64,000 nt of DNA, from contig NZ_QKUF01000011.1 in the NCBI RefSeq assembly GCF_003253565.1, forward strand, positions 62,001 through 126,000, written 5' to 3'. The number at the start of each line of letters is the position of its first letter. Position 1 is the first letter of the stretch. Of the stretch, positions 61,968 to 64,000 are shown in pieces. Source of the DNA: Thermosporothrix hazakensis. Its GTDB lineage: Bacteria > Chloroflexota > Ktedonobacteria > Ktedonobacterales > Ktedonobacteraceae. The position numbers and the translations under genes are program-made. Under the pieces are notes generated by a model. It was given only the letters and a program-made list of their open reading frames with translations. It was not told the DNA's origin and made no database searches.

Positions 61968-62780
61968 CTGGCTATCTATCATAGATATAGTCCTGCCTCG
62001 CTTGCAGCTTATGTTGCATTTTTCTGGTTCTACGAGGGAGAAAAGCCTGCTCATACGATGGAACGGCGGCTGCCTGATGGCTCGGTATCGCTGGTGATTA
62101 ACCTGCACGAGGATCGGACGCGCCTGTATAATCGGGAGCGCCCTGAGCGGTTTTGCGAGTATAGTGGAAGCGTGCTGAGTGGCGCACATTCGACGTTTCT
62201 GCTCCTTGACACTGGCTGTCTGGCCTCGGTGATGGGTGTCGTGTTCAGGCCGGGCGGTGCATTTCCGTTTCTCTCCTTTCCTCTTCATGAAATAGCAAAT
62301 ACCGTTATCTCTTTAGATACACTATGGGACGAAGATTTGCGTGAACTGTTGCTGGATGCAGAGACGTATCAGCAGCGTTTCGAGCGGCTTGAACACTTTT
62401 TGCTTGCTCGATTGAAGGAGACAAAGCCTGTGCATCCCGCGGTTCCGTGTGCCGTGCGAAAGATGCAGAAAGAGTATGGCGCGCTTCCAATTGCTGGTCT
62501 GGTCGAGGATCTCGGGATGAGTCAGACGCGTTTTGTGCAGATATTCAAGGAGGCGATTGGGATAACACCGAAACAGTTCTGTCGTATTGTGCGCTTTCAA
62601 AAGACACTGCACCAGCTAGCGAAGGGACAGTCTGCGCCGTTGAGCAGGCTGGCGCTGGAATGCGGCTATTTCGATCAGGCGCATTTTATTCATGATTTCA
62701 GGAATTTTGCCGCGCTTTCTCCGAGCGACTACCTGACACGGCGTGGCGAATATCGAAATCACGTGGCGCTGCCGGTATAG
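61968..62780 (+). CDS. AraC family regulator with non-standard start
   Basis: About 270 residues. The C-terminal helix-turn-helix pair is clear (VRKMQKEYGALPIAGLVEDLGMSQTRFVQIFKEAIGITPKQF and ALECGYFDQAHFIHDFRNFAALSPSDYL). The N-terminal domain (DUF6597 type) is complete only if translation starts at CTG 61968, giving AIYHRYSPASLAAYVAFFWFYEG; AAAGG lies about ten bases upstream. The first ATG in frame, 62058, would remove 30 conserved-looking residues. CTG may be a mutated or alternative start. Confidence 0.75.
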   Translation: MAIYHRYSPASLAAYVAFFWFYEGEKPAHTMERRLPDGSVSLVINLHEDRTRLYNRERPERFCEYSGSVLSGAHSTFLLLDTGCLASVMGVVFRPGGAFPFLSFPLHEIANTVISLDTLWDEDLRELLLDAETYQQRFERLEHFLLARLKETKPVHPAVPCAVRKMQKEYGALPIAGLVEDLGMSQTRFVQIFKEAIGITPKQFCRIVRFQKTLHQLAKGQSAPLSRLALECGYFDQAHFIHDFRNFAALSPSDYLTRRGEYRNHVALPV

Positions 62781-62876
62781 TTGCTGGCATGTTCGGAGTT
62801 TGATTTTTTACAATACGGTGCTGGATTTCTCTGATAGAGTGTCTCCTGTAAGTGCAAGAAAAGGAGGCTCTATTCA

Positions 62877-63251
62877 ATGAATACTGCATTTGTTCGCTAT
62901 GGTTTTGGCACTGTGCGACCGCTGCTCTATGGCCAGCTCGAATTGCTCGACTTTATACAGCAGGTTTTTGGTGGCGAGGAATTAGATCGCTCCCCGACAG
63001 GTGAGAAGAGTTACCATGTTGACATGAAGATCGGGGATGCGGTTCTGTGTCTGGAGTTGGGAGAGCATATGAAGTCTCCCGGTCAGCTCTGTGTCTATGT
63101 GCGTGACGTAGATACAACGTATCGGAAGGCGCTGGAAGCCGGGGCAACGTCGGTCGCTGAGCCAGCCGATAAGCCCTATCAGGAGCGCAACGCGGGCGTC
63201 AAAGATATGTCCGATAACGTCTGGTGGTTTGGTACGTATCTTGGCGGATAA
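62877..63251 (+). CDS. VOC family (glyoxalase/PhnB-like) protein
   Basis: 124 residues of the vicinal-oxygen-chelate superfamily, with paired beta-alpha-beta-beta-beta units (LLYGQLELLDFIQQVFGGEE, KIGDAVLCLELGE, GQLCVYVRDVDTTYRKALEAGATSVAEPAD, DNVWWFGTYLGG). It resembles YdcL/PhnB proteins of unknown function, which include antibiotic-binding and isomerase members. AAGGAGG precedes the ATG. A terminator follows, so it is monocistronic. Confidence 0.85.
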   Translation: MNTAFVRYGFGTVRPLLYGQLELLDFIQQVFGGEELDRSPTGEKSYHVDMKIGDAVLCLELGEHMKSPGQLCVYVRDVDTTYRKALEAGATSVAEPADKPYQERNAGVKDMSDNVWWFGTYLGG

Positions 63252-63272
63252 TGTGCCTGATGGGGCGGCAAG

Positions 63273-63307
63273 AGGGAATGTGTCGAAAGAGATGCATTCC
63301 CTTTTTT
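63273..63307 (+). terminator. Rho-independent terminator
   Basis: AGGGAATG (63273-63280) pairs with CATTCCCT (63295-63302) and TTTTT follows. It ends the VOC protein transcript. Confidence 0.85.
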
Positions 63308-63330
63308 GTTTGTCCTTCAAGGGTTGCGTC

Positions 63331-63382
63331 TTGACATCCTGCATTCTTCATCGTATAGTATGTAAGTGAGCACTCACATACA
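63331..63382 (+). promoter_or_regulatory. tetR promoter with overlapping operator
   Basis: Perfect TTGACA (63331-63336) and TATAGT (63354-63359) are 17 bases apart. Immediately downstream, 63361-63382 is a 22-bp palindrome with core GTGAG-CA-CTCAC and outer TGTA/TACA arms (9 of 11 positions symmetric). The layout is that of an autorepressing TetR protein. Confidence 0.75.
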
Positions 63383-63402
63383 GAAAGCAGGAGGCGGATG
63401 CT

Positions 63403-63993
63403 ATGGGCGATACACGAGAAAAAATTCTGGATGCAACGGAACGATTGATTGTCTTGAAGGGCCTGGCCCGCGTGACGACGAAGGATATCGCGCGGGAGAC
63501 AGGTGTCTCTGAAGGGGCGCTGTACCGGCATTTTCGGCAAAAGCAGGAGATCTTTTTTGCACTGCTATTGAAGCATTTACCGACGGTATACAAAACCTTT
63601 CGAGAATGCCAGGAAAGCACAGGTACGATCCAGGAAAAGCTCTCGGCGATTGTCCTGGCTGTTGTTCGCTATTACGAGCTGATTCTTCCTATGGCGGCTT
63701 CCTTGCTTGCTGATACAGAGTTGCTTCAGCAGTTTCGCGAAACCGTTCGACCTTTTCAAGTGGGCCCTCATACGTTGATGGATCATTGTGCCGAGTTTCT
63801 GGAACAAGAGCAGGAGGCGGGCCATCTGGGGAAGCATCTTTCTGCGCAGAAGATGGCAATGTTTCTTCTGGGGCCATGCTTTCAGCAGGCGTTCAATGTC
63901 CAGATGCTTGGTTATGATCCCTTTTACCAGTCAACCGAGCAGTTTGCCTCTGAGCTCATTGAGAGCATACTACCGATGTTGTTGCCCTCATAG
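63403..63993 (+). CDS. TetR/AcrR family regulator
   Basis: 196 residues. The DNA-binding domain (REKILDATERLIVLKGLARVTTKDIARETGVSEGALYRHFRQKQEIFFALL) is canonical, followed by an all-helical ligand domain. AGGAGG precedes the ATG. It autoregulates most likely through the palindrome at 63361. Its other targets would lie beyond the window edge at 64000 and cannot be seen. Confidence 0.92.
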   Translation: MGDTREKILDATERLIVLKGLARVTTKDIARETGVSEGALYRHFRQKQEIFFALLLKHLPTVYKTFRECQESTGTIQEKLSAIVLAVVRYYELILPMAASLLADTELLQQFRETVRPFQVGPHTLMDHCAEFLEQEQEAGHLGKHLSAQKMAMFLLGPCFQQAFNVQMLGYDPFYQSTEQFASELIESILPMLLPS

Positions 63994-64000
63994 CAAGGGG

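Noticed and set aside
1..64000. tRNA, rRNA, CRISPR array, prophage or complete insertion sequence
   Set aside because: No cloverleaf, ribosomal RNA segment, regular spaced repeats, phage structural gene or transposase was found on reading.

Overview
The window looks like chromosomal DNA from a soil-type, morphologically complex bacterium, most likely Chloroflexota of the Ktedonobacteria type. This is an inference from content: moderate GC with AT-rich intergenic gaps, Shine-Dalgarno starts, a Ser/Thr kinase fused to WD40 repeats, F420-type oxidoreductases, many one-gene regulators each next to its target, and many drug exporters. I see no rRNA, tRNA, CRISPR array, prophage or complete insertion sequence.

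Layout. 1-8.8 kb: a small hypothetical gene, a secreted AA10 lytic polysaccharide monooxygenase, a MarR regulator with an EmrB/QacA-type exporter, a leftward group (methyltransferase, F420-type reductase, and frame-broken cupin and NTF2-like genes) facing a TetR gene, and NhaA. 8.9-16.4 kb: a flavoprotein dehydrogenase, a MazG-like protein, a divergent alkylation-repair pair (Ada-AlkA fusion and Ogt) sharing a striking 18-bp inverted repeat, a PhzF-like protein, and a divergent LysR/SDR pair. 16.4-22 kb: a sugar-catabolic locus (GH51 arabinofuranosidase, Zn-dehydrogenase, GntR) facing an enolase-superfamily dehydratase and a TIM-barrel partner. 22-32.8 kb: an MFS exporter, a YkkCD-like SMR pair, a glutamine synthetase-like enzyme and assorted housekeeping or stress genes.

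33-43.5 kb is the most unusual part: a WD40 Ser/Thr kinase converges on a tightly coupled five-gene leftward operon encoding a 1478-residue TPR protein, a J-like protein without an HPD motif, a GrpE-like protein, a divergent 884-residue Hsp70 and a zinc-ribbon/TPR protein. It reads as a dedicated second chaperone machine.

43.5-64 kb is rich in resistance and export functions: a TetM-type ribosomal protection protein behind a 17-codon leader peptide, an F420-type LLM oxidoreductase, a decayed membrane-protein gene, an aquaporin, a two-component system next to an ABC exporter that carries a probable response-regulator operator, an MrfA-like helicase, a UDP-glucuronate decarboxylase-like gene with two nucleotidyltransferases, an MFS exporter, and a second MFS exporter behind a 39-codon leader peptide and alternative hairpins. 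The two leader-peptide units share the same promoter and ribosome-binding layout, which suggests drug-induced attenuation.

Four genes carry frame breaks (5.7-6.4 kb cupin and NTF2-like, 47.4 kb membrane protein, 60.1 kb MFS) and an AraC gene seems to use a CTG start. One of these also has a nonsense codon, so real decay occurs, but indel errors in the assembly cannot be excluded.
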